A stretch of DNA of 64,000 nucleotides. Origin: Neptunitalea chrysea. GTDB taxonomy: Bacteria > Bacteroidota > Bacteroidia > Flavobacteriales > Flavobacteriaceae. The notes under the pieces are model-generated. The model was not told where the DNA came from and made no database searches. It saw only the letters and a program-made list of their open reading frames with translations. The stretch covers positions 1 through 64,000 of the forward strand of contig NZ_BRVP01000010.1 in assembly GCF_027924145.1 (NCBI RefSeq), written 5' to 3'. Within the stretch, counting starts at the first letter, position 1; each line of letters opens with the position of its first letter. The position numbers and the translations under genes were made by a program. Below are positions 36,310-45,348 of this stretch, piece after piece.

Positions 36310-37265
36310 TTATAGATTAGAAAAATCTCTCTTCAAAATTAATCCAATTTTTTTTGAAAACTTTTTACTCCCATTCCCGTTTAAATGAGCTGAATTATAA
36401 AAATTTGACATATGATTGGCCAATGAATCTTCAGAAAAATTCAAATAGTTAACTCTTTCGTTAATCTCATAAGATTCATATAGACTATCTAAATATTTTT
36501 TATTTTCAGCATGAAAATTAGAAAACTCAATATAATAAGGCGACCATATCATTAAAACCTTAACATTATTTATATCGGCATAGTGTAAAATTTCTTCAAA
36601 AACATCTATCCCTTTTTTATAAATATTACTATTAAAAGGTACCGTATCATTCTCTAGCAATTTTTGCATCGATTTATAATCTTTCTCGATCCATTTCTTG
36701 TCAACCCCAACATAACCGTTGCATATGTTTTCCCTTTCTGATTTTTTATTAACAAACTCTCTAAAAATTTTCATTTCATACCCTCTATATTTATACATAG
36801 GGAGGTATTTTCATATATAAATTCAGAATCAATATCTCCAATTACATTTTCGTATTCAGGCATATTTAAATAAGGTAAATACTCAAACTTATTAAAAAGC
36901 TTATTACCCGAACCCAATATAATGGCATCAACATCTAGTATTAGCAACTTTGGTGGTAAGTTATGGTTAACATAAGCATCCCATCTTATTTTTAATAAAT
37001 TCAACGGTGTGCCACTTAATCCAATATTGTAACATGAAAACCCAGATACATCCTCTATTATACATGGGTCATAATGAGCAACTGCTCTAGAGTTTACAAA
37101 AACAACAACTTCGCTATTAATAGCGCCCTCAAAAACTTCATACCAAACATTATCATCGCAAACATTGTTCTCCCTAATTGCAAAATCGATACCAACCATC
37201 AATATCCATAGTACTATATAGATTATGACAAAAACTTTAGTAATATTTGTAAAAAAACGTTTCAC
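36310..37265 (-). pseudogene. SGNH/DltD-like O-acetylation partner, split by a frameshift
   Basis: Two overlapping frames together encode one SGNH-like protein of about 320 residues. The first, from 37265, has a membrane anchor and the block I-like VVVFVNSRAVAHYDP, and ends at 36771. The second, to 36310, carries NSAHLNGNGSKKFS with the catalytic-type His. The frames join near 36785-36800 (CTCCCTATG), where one lost base would restore FIYENTSL..MYKYRGYEMK. It follows the MBOAT gene, as such partners do. Either two fragments are translated or the gene is dead. Confidence 0.75.
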
Positions 37266-37267
37266 CT

Positions 37268-38719
37268 TTAAAATTGAAAATAAATAAAACTTTGAGAATT
37301 ATTTTTAATACTCAATAAAATAGCTAACACAGTCAAAGAAAACAGCGTATACTTTAACAATCTGGAATTCTTGTAAAACTTATTAAACACTACATCCTCA
37401 TTACGATAAAACCATTCTATAATAAGAAAGAAAATTAGATAAACAAACAAAGGGATTATACTAACTGTATGTATTTGATAAGATGATATTGACATGTCAT
37501 AATTGGTTACCATTCTTTTAATAAATCTAAGAGCATCAGATATTGAAGCTGCTCTAAAAAATATCCAAGAAAAACACACAAGTGTAAATGTAAATAACAT
37601 TCTAACAACATCTGACCAAGTTGGTAGTAATCTATTTTTACTAATCTCCCCTAAAAATCTTCTATTTTTTTTCCATAATAATAATGGTAAAAAATAAATG
37701 GCATTTAAAAAACCCCAAAACAAAAAAGTCCAATTGGCTCCATGCTAAAAACCACTAACTAAAAAAATAATAAATGTATTCCTAATAACTTTAAGCAAAG
37801 TTCCTTTAGAACCACCTAAAGGAATGTATAAGTAATCCCTAAACCAAGTAGACAACGAAATATGCCATCTCCTCCAAAATTCAGATATATCCCTTGAAAA
37901 ATAAGGGAATCTAAAATTTCTCATAAGATCAAAACCAAATAATCTTGCAAGACCTATTGCAATATCTGAATACCCCGAAAAATCACAATAAATCTGCACG
38001 GAAAATAGAACAACCCCTATAGCTAATGTAATCCCCGAATAACTTCCATAATTGGTGAAAATATCATCTACGTATATACTACAGTTATCAGCGATAACAA
38101 TTTTCTTAAAAAACCCCCATAAGATCTGTTTACACCCTTCTACAGCTTTTGAGTAATCAAAAATTCTCTTTTTATAAAATTGCGGAAGTAAATGAGTTGC
38201 TCTTTCAATTGGTCCAGCAACTAATTGCGGAAAAAATGAAACAAAAGCCGAAAAATCTACAAAGCTCTTGGCAGGAGTAAGTTTTCCCCTATAAATATCT
38301 ATAGAATAACTTAACGTTTGAAAAGTATAGAAACTGATTCCTACAGGAAGTAAAACATGCAAGTAAAACGAATCTAAAGTAAAGCCCAAAAAAGAAAAAC
38401 CTGTAACAAAAGATTCAACAAAAAAATTGAAATATTTAAAAAAACCTAAGATTCCCAAATTAGAAAAAAGACTAATCATTAAATAAGTCTTCTTAATCTT
38501 AGGCTTAGAGCTCTCATATATTTTTTCCCCAATAATAAAATCAATAATGGAACTCAATAAAATCAAAAATAGAAATCTCCAGTCCCACCAACCGTAAAAA
38601 ACATAACTTACAATAACAAGAAATATATTTTGAAATCTTAATGACTTATCTAGGACAAACCAATAAATCACAAAAACTATGAGAAAAAAATATACAAACT
38701 CTACCGAATTAAAAAGCAT
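37268..38719 (-). pseudogene. MBOAT O-acyltransferase with an amber codon at the conserved Trp-His motif
   Basis: The open frame of 484 codons matches the alginate O-acetylase AlgI/MBOAT family: about a dozen membrane segments, LLPVGISFYTFQ, SFFPQLVAGPIERA, QIYCDFSGYSDIAIG and EFWRRWHISLSTWFRDY. Codon 325 is TAG (37745-37747), exactly where the family has Trp before the catalytic His326 (SGF-stop-HGANWTFLFWG). The frame then continues to 37268. A TGG to TAG change explains it. Without read-through the product loses the catalytic His and the last third. It is 14 bases after the HIT gene. Confidence 0.88.
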
Positions 38720-38733
38720 GCCTTATATTATAT

Positions 38734-39123
38734 CTACAAATATGTTTGAATAGCTTTTGCTATAGCCGTAAACTCTTCTTTTTCCAACGGTACATTTTTC
38801 GCAAAACTCATATCACCCATTTCATTTAACGGAATTAAATGCACATGTACATGCGGTACTTCTAAACCTACCACAGCCATTCCTACACGTTTACATGGCA
38901 TTGCCTTTTCTACAGCAATTGCAATCTTTCTAGAAAAAGCCATTAACCCCATATAGGTTTCTTCATCTAAGTCAAAAATCTTATTCACCTCTATTTTAGG
39001 AATACATAGCGTATGCCCCTTAGCATTTGGACTAATATCCAAAAAGGCTAAAAAATTATCATCTTCCGCTACTTTGTAACAAGGTATTTCGCCGTTTACT
39101 ATTTTGGTAAATATAGTTGCCAT
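38734..39123 (-). CDS. HIT-family nucleotide hydrolase
   Basis: The 129-residue protein (from ATG 39123) has the HIT motif HVHVHLIPL with the histidine triad, and DISPNAKGHTLCIPK. HIT proteins hydrolyse AMP-type nucleotides such as adenosine 5'-phosphoramidate or diadenosine polyphosphates. The frame is open to 39156, but the ATG at 39123 gives the family's normal N-terminus ATIFTKIVNGEIP. greA lies upstream, with a terminator between. Confidence 0.93.
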   Translation of the reverse strand: MATIFTKIVNGEIPCYKVAEDDNFLAFLDISPNAKGHTLCIPKIEVNKIFDLDEETYMGLMAFSRKIAIAVEKAMPCKRVGMAVVGLEVPHVHVHLIPLNEMGDMSFAKNVPLEKEEFTAIAKAIQTYL

Positions 39124-39140
39124 AAATCTTCTTTTAAATA

Positions 39141-39173
39141 AAAAAATCCTTTGCATAAAGATACAAAGGATTT
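39141..39173 (-). terminator. Terminator between greA and the HIT gene
   Basis: AAATCCTTTG (39144-39153) pairs with CAAAGGATTT (39164-39173) around a 10-base loop, with a T run on the minus-strand side. Confidence 0.75.
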
Positions 39174-39195
39174 GGTATTTTATACTATTAAAAAA

Positions 39196-39672
39196 TTACG
39201 CTCTGGTAATCTCTAAAATTTCCATTTTAAGAACCCCATTAGGAACTTTAATCTCTGCAATATCTCCAACACTCTTACCTAGTAGTCCTTTACCAATAGG
39301 TGAGTTAACAGAAATTTTTCCTGCTTTTAAATTCGCTTCACTCTCTGCTACTAAGGTATACTTCATTTCCATACCATTAGCTGCATTCTTTAATTTAACT
39401 GTTGAAAGTACTAGTACCTTAGAAGTATCTAATTGAGATTCGTCAATTAAGCGAGCATTTGCAAACGTTTCTTCCATCTTAGAGATCTTCATCTCTAACA
39501 AACCCTGAGCTTCTTTAGCAGCATCATACTCCGCATTTTCAGACAAATCTCCTTTATCTCTAGCTTCTGCAATAGCCTGGGAAGCACGTGGCCTTTCTAT
39601 ATCCTTTAACTGATTAAGTTCTTCTCTTAATTTTTTTAATCCTTCCGCTGTATAATATGATACTTTACTCAT
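39196..39672 (-). CDS. greA: Transcription elongation factor GreA
   Basis: The 158-residue GreA rescues backtracked RNA polymerase by stimulating transcript cleavage. The N-terminal coiled coil carries the acidic tip DKGDLSENAEYDAAKEAQG, and the C-terminal FKBP-like domain has INSPIGKGLLGKSVGD-type residues (VNSPIGKGLLGKSVGDIAEI). A TATATTTG promoter box lies 58 bases upstream of the ATG. Confidence 0.95.
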   Translation of the reverse strand: MSKVSYYTAEGLKKLREELNQLKDIERPRASQAIAEARDKGDLSENAEYDAAKEAQGLLEMKISKMEETFANARLIDESQLDTSKVLVLSTVKLKNAANGMEMKYTLVAESEANLKAGKISVNSPIGKGLLGKSVGDIAEIKVPNGVLKMEILEITRA

Positions 39673-39729
39673 AGCTTCATCTATTTATAAATACAAAAAA
39701 TCCCCTTGCTTTCTAAGAGGATTCAAAAG

Positions 39730-39737
39730 CAAATATA
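39730..39737 (-). promoter_or_regulatory. -7 promoter box for greA
   Basis: TATATTTG on the minus strand, exact match to TAnnTTTG, 58 bases before the greA start. Confidence 0.5.
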
Positions 39738-39837
39738 AGAATTTTTTAATTAATACGATTTCGTAACTTGCAAGTCTTGTTAAATTTAAAAATAATTTAG
39801 CAATTACATCGTTATTAGCATATATTCCTATTTGAAA

Positions 39838-40281
39838 ATGAAAAAAATTATTTGGTTTTGTACGGTATCGTTACTCTTAATTGCTTGTTCTGATAACTAT
39901 AGCAGCAGAAATCCTTATTTATCTGAAGTAAGCTTTACCAAAACCATCAACCTAAATTTACCTTCCTACAACAACTTAACAGTTGCGGGTAGCGGAATGC
40001 TTATTGAAGATGCTACTGCTGGCATAAAAGGTATCTTAGTTATTAACCAAGGCTTTAATCAATTTTTGGCATGGGAAGCTAGTTGCCCCAACCATACACC
40101 TAGCTCTTGCTCTACTATGGAAGTTACCGGAAATATCTATTGTCAATGTGATTGCGATGATTACAAGTACAGCCTATATACCGGTAATATTATTGAAGAA
40201 ACAAATGACGGTAATGCCGAATACAGCTTGTTATACTACCAAACTAGTGTAAACGGTAATATACTTACCATATCTAATTAA
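39838..40281 (+). CDS. Cysteine-containing lipoprotein, Rieske-like fold without the full iron-sulfur motif
   Basis: The 147-residue product (ATG 39838; a TTG two codons earlier is less likely) has lipobox LLLIACSD. It contains AWEASCPNHTPSSCSTMEV and IYCQCDCDDYKYSLYTGNI, which sit where Rieske domains carry their two Cys-His pairs. Here the second His is absent and spacing differs, so a [2Fe-2S] cluster is doubtful. It may be a degenerate Rieske relative. A hairpin follows the stop. Confidence 0.65.
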   Translation: MKKIIWFCTVSLLLIACSDNYSSRNPYLSEVSFTKTINLNLPSYNNLTVAGSGMLIEDATAGIKGILVINQGFNQFLAWEASCPNHTPSSCSTMEVTGNIYCQCDCDDYKYSLYTGNIIEETNDGNAEYSLLYYQTSVNGNILTISN

Positions 40282-40282
40282 A

Positions 40283-40317
40283 AAACTACAGCTATACATA
40301 ATGTACAACTGTAGTTT
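40283..40317 (+). terminator. Hairpin terminator
   Basis: AAACTACAG (40283-40291) pairs with CTGTAGTTT (40309-40317), then ATT. The T run is short, so strength is moderate. Confidence 0.55.
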
Positions 40318-40349
40318 ATTGCTTAAGTAAACCACTTCAAGTATACTAC

Positions 40350-40385
40350 TTCGGGGCAAGCCCATGAAGCATTTAATCTCAATTA
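40350..40385. repeat. REP-like imperfect palindrome (copy 2)
   Basis: CTTCGGGG-CAAG-CCCATGAAG folds into a hairpin with one bulged A and is followed by ATTTAATCTCAATTATT. The loop CAAG and following ATCTCAATT match copy 1 near 22981-23030. Confidence 0.4.
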
Positions 40386-40429
40386 TTGAGTAAAATTCTC
40401 GAAGCCTATAATCTCGAGTATCGAGTAGT

Positions 40430-42610
40430 TTAAAAATTTAAGGTTGCTCCTAGCAGATAGTTAATCCCTGCTTGCGGATAGTAACCTGTACCTTCAATGG
40501 TAGTAGTACTTCCCGGATTAGACCAAGTATCATTATACGTATAGAAATATCCGTTAGATATATATTCTACATCAAATACGTTATTTACCAAACCAGTTAT
40601 TACTATAGATTTAAATACCTTATTGGTTTTTATCTCATAACTTACATTAAAATCGTTTATAAAATAACTATCTAGTTTAGAAGCTTCGGCATCTATATTC
40701 CCCATATACTGCTCTCCTACGTACTTAGACAATAAAGACACCTGGAAAGATGAAGACGGCATATACGTTATAATATTACCGGCAACAATGTCGGGTGAAT
40801 ACGAAATATTAGTATCTCCTAAATTGGTCAATTCTCCATCTCTTTGAAAATAGAAGTCTTTGTTTTTATTAGTGCTTAACGCAACATTAGGTCGTACTAA
40901 CAATTTATTACCCACTACTATGGTAGCATCAACTTCTAAACCTAATCTGTAACTATCTCCACTATTGGCACGCATAGGAGACCCTACATTATCTAACTCT
41001 CCCGTTAACACCAATTGATCTTCATATTTCATATAGTAAACATTCGAGTTTAGTTTAAACTTAGGAGACTTATACCTCCAACCCAACTCAAAATCGTTTA
41101 ATCTTTCCGGTTTCGGATTTCCATTCTCATAGTCGGTTCTATTAGGTTCTCTATTAGCTCTGGCATATGATAAATACAAAATAGAATTGGCATTCACTTC
41201 AAAACTCACCCCTGCCTTAGGGTTAAAGAAATTAAACGCATCATCTACACCTCCCGTTTCAGGAGCATCAGCCGTGTATCGTACTTTTCTATATTGCATA
41301 TCACCATAAATACTCCATTTATCAGTCAATTTATAGTTTACCTTAGTGTAAACGTTCAAATCGTTCTTCATAGAAGTATCATCGTAATACCTATCTCTTA
41401 TTTCACTATCAGAAGCATATTGGGTCCAAATAATCTCTCCGAAATGTCTTCCCAAATATTGGTTTACACCTCCACCCATTATCACAGATATTCTATCCTT
41501 TTCATAAGTAGCAGAAAATATAGCGCCGTAGAAATCATTATCCAACCACTTTCTTCTAATAAGGTCGGTGGTACTAATGGTTGTCCCCGAAATATCTATT
41601 GGAGTTAATCCATAGTCTCCAAAAGCCTCATCTTCTTTATATTGCTCGTAAAAACCACGCCCATACGTATAGTGTAATGCAACGTTAGTACTCCAGTTAG
41701 CAGACCATTTCTCATTCCAGATAAGTTGTGCATGATCTTGCTTATAATTATCTACTTCATTATCATAAAAACGAACATTCCCATTATCATCATAATACAT
41801 TCCCGCAGTATTAAAGGTTCTGTCATTTTCAAGCAAGTCTAAATCCTCTAAGCCATTCCAAGACTGATAGGTAATTTCATGACCTCCAAAAACCAATGCC
41901 TTAATAAGGGTATTCTTATCCATGTAAGCTCCCTGCAAAAAATACGATTTTAAATCTGATGATGCTCTGTCTATATAACCATCAGAAGCAATTTTTGACA
42001 ATCTTCCTGAAACTTCAAAATGATCATTCAATGTTCCTGTAGAAAATTTTAATGTATGCTTATGCGTATTAAAACTACCATATGAATTAGCTATTTGTCC
42101 ATACGCTTCTTTAGAAGCTGCATCGGTTAGCAAATTCAAACTAGCACCAAAAGCACTAGAACCATTGGTAGATGTACCTACCCCTCTTTGTAACTGAATG
42201 TTCTCTACAGAGGAAGCAAAGTCTGGCATATTCACCCAATAAGTACCCTGACTTTCTGCATCGTTATACGGAATACCATTAATCGTTACATTTACTCTGG
42301 TAGCGTCACTACCACGTACTCTAATCCCTGTGTAACCTACACCCGCACCGGCATCAGAAGTTGTAACAACACCAGGTAAATAATTCATTAAAATAGGAAT
42401 ATCTTGTCCTAAATTCCTTTTCTTAAGTTCTTTCTTAGAAAGATTAGAAAACGTTACAGGTGTTTTATCTGTTACACGTGTAGCAGATACCGAGACCTCC
42501 TCTAGTTTTACAGGTTCTTTTTTAGTTGCTAAAGAGTCCTTTTCTTTTTCTTGTCCCCAGAGTATACTCATTGAGCATACCATAAGACCAAAAGCGAATA
42601 AATTTTTCAT
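40430..42610 (-). CDS. TonB-dependent receptor under TPP control, probable thiamine receptor
   Basis: The 726-residue outer-membrane receptor has a signal peptide ending LWGQ, an EEVSVSATR TonB-box-like stretch, a plug domain (about 45-165; RVNVTINGIPYNDAESQG) and a beta-barrel. There is no N-terminal carboxypeptidase-like domain. The leader carries a TPP riboswitch (42723-42795), so expression should fall when thiamine diphosphate is abundant. That makes thiamine or a derivative the likely ligand. No transporter gene is adjacent; a PnuC-type gene lies at 49164. Confidence 0.9.
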   Translation of the reverse strand: MKNLFAFGLMVCSMSILWGQEKEKDSLATKKEPVKLEEVSVSATRVTDKTPVTFSNLSKKELKKRNLGQDIPILMNYLPGVVTTSDAGAGVGYTGIRVRGSDATRVNVTINGIPYNDAESQGTYWVNMPDFASSVENIQLQRGVGTSTNGSSAFGASLNLLTDAASKEAYGQIANSYGSFNTHKHTLKFSTGTLNDHFEVSGRLSKIASDGYIDRASSDLKSYFLQGAYMDKNTLIKALVFGGHEITYQSWNGLEDLDLLENDRTFNTAGMYYDDNGNVRFYDNEVDNYKQDHAQLIWNEKWSANWSTNVALHYTYGRGFYEQYKEDEAFGDYGLTPIDISGTTISTTDLIRRKWLDNDFYGAIFSATYEKDRISVIMGGGVNQYLGRHFGEIIWTQYASDSEIRDRYYDDTSMKNDLNVYTKVNYKLTDKWSIYGDMQYRKVRYTADAPETGGVDDAFNFFNPKAGVSFEVNANSILYLSYARANREPNRTDYENGNPKPERLNDFELGWRYKSPKFKLNSNVYYMKYEDQLVLTGELDNVGSPMRANSGDSYRLGLEVDATIVVGNKLLVRPNVALSTNKNKDFYFQRDGELTNLGDTNISYSPDIVAGNIITYMPSSSFQVSLLSKYVGEQYMGNIDAEASKLDSYFINDFNVSYEIKTNKVFKSIVITGLVNNVFDVEYISNGYFYTYNDTWSNPGSTTTIEGTGYYPQAGINYLLGATLNF

Positions 42611-42689
42611 CCGTAAAAAATTTTACGAATAAAAGGGGTAATTATTCTGTGTTAATAAAATAGTTTGATTAAAAAAATAGTCCAATCAC

Positions 42690-42714
42690 ACATCTTTCAC
42701 TAGTAAAAAGATGT
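42690..42714 (-). promoter_or_regulatory. Hairpin downstream of TPP riboswitch
   Basis: ACATCTTT (42690-42697) pairs with AAAGATGT (42707-42714), nine-base loop, between the aptamer and the receptor ATG. A T run (42671-42677) starts about 13 bases later. It may be part of the expression switch, but it is not a classical terminator. Confidence 0.35.
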
Positions 42715-42722
42715 CTGTTCTT

Positions 42723-42795
42723 ATCCCTAAACAGCATTACCTGTTCCAGGTTCATTGGGTATAATCTCAGCCCTTTGTAAAGAGCACCCCTTTGA
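42723..42795 (-). promoter_or_regulatory. TPP riboswitch (THI element)
   Basis: On the minus strand the conserved blocks occur in order: GGGGTGC (42790-42784), GGCTGAGA ending at 42765, ATACCC (42762-42757), GAACCTG (42753-42747), GGTAATGCTG (42741-42732) and AGGGA (42728-42724). These are the pyrimidine and pyrophosphate sensor arms of the TPP aptamer. It precedes the TonB receptor at 40430-42610 by about 110 bases. Confidence 0.93.
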
Positions 42796-42882
42796 GATGG
42801 TGCAAACATATAAAGATTATTTAAATTCGCCTTATCTTTTTTAAAAATAAATAAGAGAACAAAGATTTCCTATCTTTAAACT

Positions 42883-45348
42883 ATGATGAACACATCTAAA
42901 AGAAAAATCACTTTTAAAGTTTTTATAAGCTATGCAGCTATTTCTATATTAGCCGTAATAGCCGGAAAAACCATACTTGGAGAGATTAAAAAACTTACCG
43001 AAATTAAAAGTGAGCAAACTCAAGATACCGCTAAAATATTACAGATTGGTAATATACTTACTCTAATGTATGAGGGCGAAACCATGGGGCGTGTAGCCAT
43101 TCAATCTGAAGATCAGGAATCGTTAGAAGAATATTTAAAAAAAAATGAGACCTTACATAATGAAATAATACTTCTAAAAAACAAAGTTGCTACCCCAAAT
43201 CAGAAATCATTATTAGATAGTGTTAGCGCACTTGTAGATGTGAAAATTAGTAACATACGAGACCTTAGAAAAATTAGAAATGACGATAGCGCAGAAACAG
43301 GTATCTTAGACGCTATTCAGATTCTTTCTAATCTTGAAAACTATATGGGTAGGTTAACCATTGAAAATTTTGTTGCCAACCCAGATGAATTAGACAAACA
43401 AACCAGAGAAAATTTAAAGGAATATCTAAAAATATTAAGTAAATATACTCCTACTGAAGCCCCTTCAAAAGAGGATCGCTATGAAATGGATTCTATCATC
43501 CTTACCTCAAAAAGCCTATTAAAAAAAATACATTTAAACACAGCTTCTCAAAAACGAATCCTTAAGAAAAAAGAGAATGAGCTCATGGAAAATGATTTGG
43601 CAGTTTCAAAACAGCTAAAATCGATGCTTACTCAATTAGAGTTAGATGTTTTAAAAACTGCGAAAGAAGTAAACGCCAGCAGAAATGCAGTACTTGAAAA
43701 AAGCAGATACACGCTAACCGGTGCTGCTTTTATAGGCGTATTACTTATTATTATTTTTTCCATTGTTATTTTAAATGACTTTTGGAAAGCCCAACATTTA
43801 CGAGAAAAACTGGAAAGGGCCAATCAATATAGTAACTCGCTTTTAAAGAGTAGAGATCACTTAATTTCAATGGTGAGTCATGACCTTAAAACACCTTTAA
43901 ACACCATAATTGGATATACTGAACTCATAAGTAAATCTATAGACAGCCCTAAAGAAAATCATTATTTGGATCATATTAAAAATGCATCCCGATTTGTTTC
44001 ACAGCTGGTAGATGAACTGTTAGACTATTCTAAATTAGAAGCAGGAAAAGTACAAATTGAGAAGGTTCCATTTCAATTAGTTGAATTAGTAGAAGAAACA
44101 GCTCTTAGTATACAATCTATTTACCCTAAAAAAGAAATTGATTTATTTTTTGAAATAGCTAATAACTGTAATAAAACCTTTGTTGGAGACTCATATCGTA
44201 TTAAGCAAATATTATACAACCTAATTGGTAATGCCTATAAATTTACTGAAAACGGAAGCATTACCATTGGTATGGAGTTAAGTGAAACCGGCAATAATCT
44301 TACTATTTATGTTGCAGATACAGGTATCGGGATTGCAGATGAAAAACAACAACTCATTTTTGAAGAATTTCAACAAGCTGAAGATAATACTGTTAAAAAA
44401 TTTGGTGGTTCAGGGCTCGGATTACATATCTCTAAAAAACTGGCTTTACTAATGGATGGCGACTTAAATGTTAAAAGTAAGTTACTGGAAGGAAGTACAT
44501 TTACCTTAACCATTCCGGCAACCTTTACTACGCTAGCAGTGCCATTAGTTAACGCGAATGAAAATGCTGAAGTAGAAAAATTACCAAGTCTAAGAGCTTT
44601 AGTTATAGATGACGATGAAACATTGTTACAACTAAGTGAAGAACTTTTAACCGGCTCAGGTATCTTAGTAGAAACGTTTACAAATGGTAAAATAGTTTTA
44701 GAGAACATTTCAAAACTCACATTTGACTTTATTATCACCGATATTCAATTACCGGAAATGAATGGCTTCCATTTTGTAGAAATGCTACATCAAAAAGGAA
44801 TAAACAAACCTATAATCGCAGTTACCGGAAGAAAAGATATGCCTGAGAATTTTTATACCGAAAATGGTTTTACAGCAGTATTGTTTAAGCCTTATAAATC
44901 AGAAGATTTATTGCACGTCATTTGTTCGCTGTTTTCAGATTCAGCTGTAATTCCAAAGAAGAATGTGGATTCTACTGTTCCTACAAATACAACCTCTACG
45001 GTTTCCGAAACCAATTTTAACTTGAAATCTATTGCTGGATTTGTAGGTAATGATGATGAAGCATTAGCAGCTGTAATAAAACTTTATGTAAAAGATACTA
45101 CTCATAATATAGAGAAGTTAAACATATACTACACCAATAAAAACTACAAAGGCATAAGTGATTTAAGCCATAGAATGCTTACTATGCTAAAACAATTTCA
45201 AATAGTTAAAGAAACCGAAATCTTACTTCAATTAGAAAAAGCAGCACATTTAGATGACAATACCATCACTGCGCTAATGAACGAGTTTAATAAACATATT
45301 AATATAACATTACAACAACTTAAAGCATATTACGAATCTAAACCGTAA
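42883..45348 (+). CDS. Hybrid sensor histidine kinase with receiver and Hpt domains
   Basis: The 821-residue protein has a membrane segment (about 10-28), a long coiled-coil-rich sensor region and a second membrane segment (about 278-300). Then come the kinase domain with His333 (MVSHDLKTPLNTIIGY), an ATPase (NLIGNAYKFTENG; DTGIGI; GSGLGLHISK), a receiver with Asp620 (ITDIQLPEMNG) and a C-terminal Hpt with His763 (DLSHRML). This is a complete phosphorelay. The convergent neighbour is an NtrC-type regulator whose 3' end overlaps by 19 bases, a likely final acceptor. Confidence 0.92.
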   Translation: MMNTSKRKITFKVFISYAAISILAVIAGKTILGEIKKLTEIKSEQTQDTAKILQIGNILTLMYEGETMGRVAIQSEDQESLEEYLKKNETLHNEIILLKNKVATPNQKSLLDSVSALVDVKISNIRDLRKIRNDDSAETGILDAIQILSNLENYMGRLTIENFVANPDELDKQTRENLKEYLKILSKYTPTEAPSKEDRYEMDSIILTSKSLLKKIHLNTASQKRILKKKENELMENDLAVSKQLKSMLTQLELDVLKTAKEVNASRNAVLEKSRYTLTGAAFIGVLLIIIFSIVILNDFWKAQHLREKLERANQYSNSLLKSRDHLISMVSHDLKTPLNTIIGYTELISKSIDSPKENHYLDHIKNASRFVSQLVDELLDYSKLEAGKVQIEKVPFQLVELVEETALSIQSIYPKKEIDLFFEIANNCNKTFVGDSYRIKQILYNLIGNAYKFTENGSITIGMELSETGNNLTIYVADTGIGIADEKQQLIFEEFQQAEDNTVKKFGGSGLGLHISKKLALLMDGDLNVKSKLLEGSTFTLTIPATFTTLAVPLVNANENAEVEKLPSLRALVIDDDETLLQLSEELLTGSGILVETFTNGKIVLENISKLTFDFIITDIQLPEMNGFHFVEMLHQKGINKPIIAVTGRKDMPENFYTENGFTAVLFKPYKSEDLLHVICSLFSDSAVIPKKNVDSTVPTNTTSTVSETNFNLKSIAGFVGNDDEALAAVIKLYVKDTTHNIEKLNIYYTNKNYKGISDLSHRMLTMLKQFQIVKETEILLQLEKAAHLDDNTITALMNEFNKHINITLQQLKAYYESKP

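Noticed and set aside
37745-37747. Reading the TAG in the MBOAT gene as pyrrolysine or another recoded residue
   Set aside because: The site is a conserved Trp in this family and nothing suggests pyrrolysine machinery in this kind of organism; a TGG-to-TAG change is simpler.
41294-41608. Open frame antisense to the thiamine-type TonB receptor
   Set aside because: Composition reflects the receptor gene on the other strand; no independent evidence.
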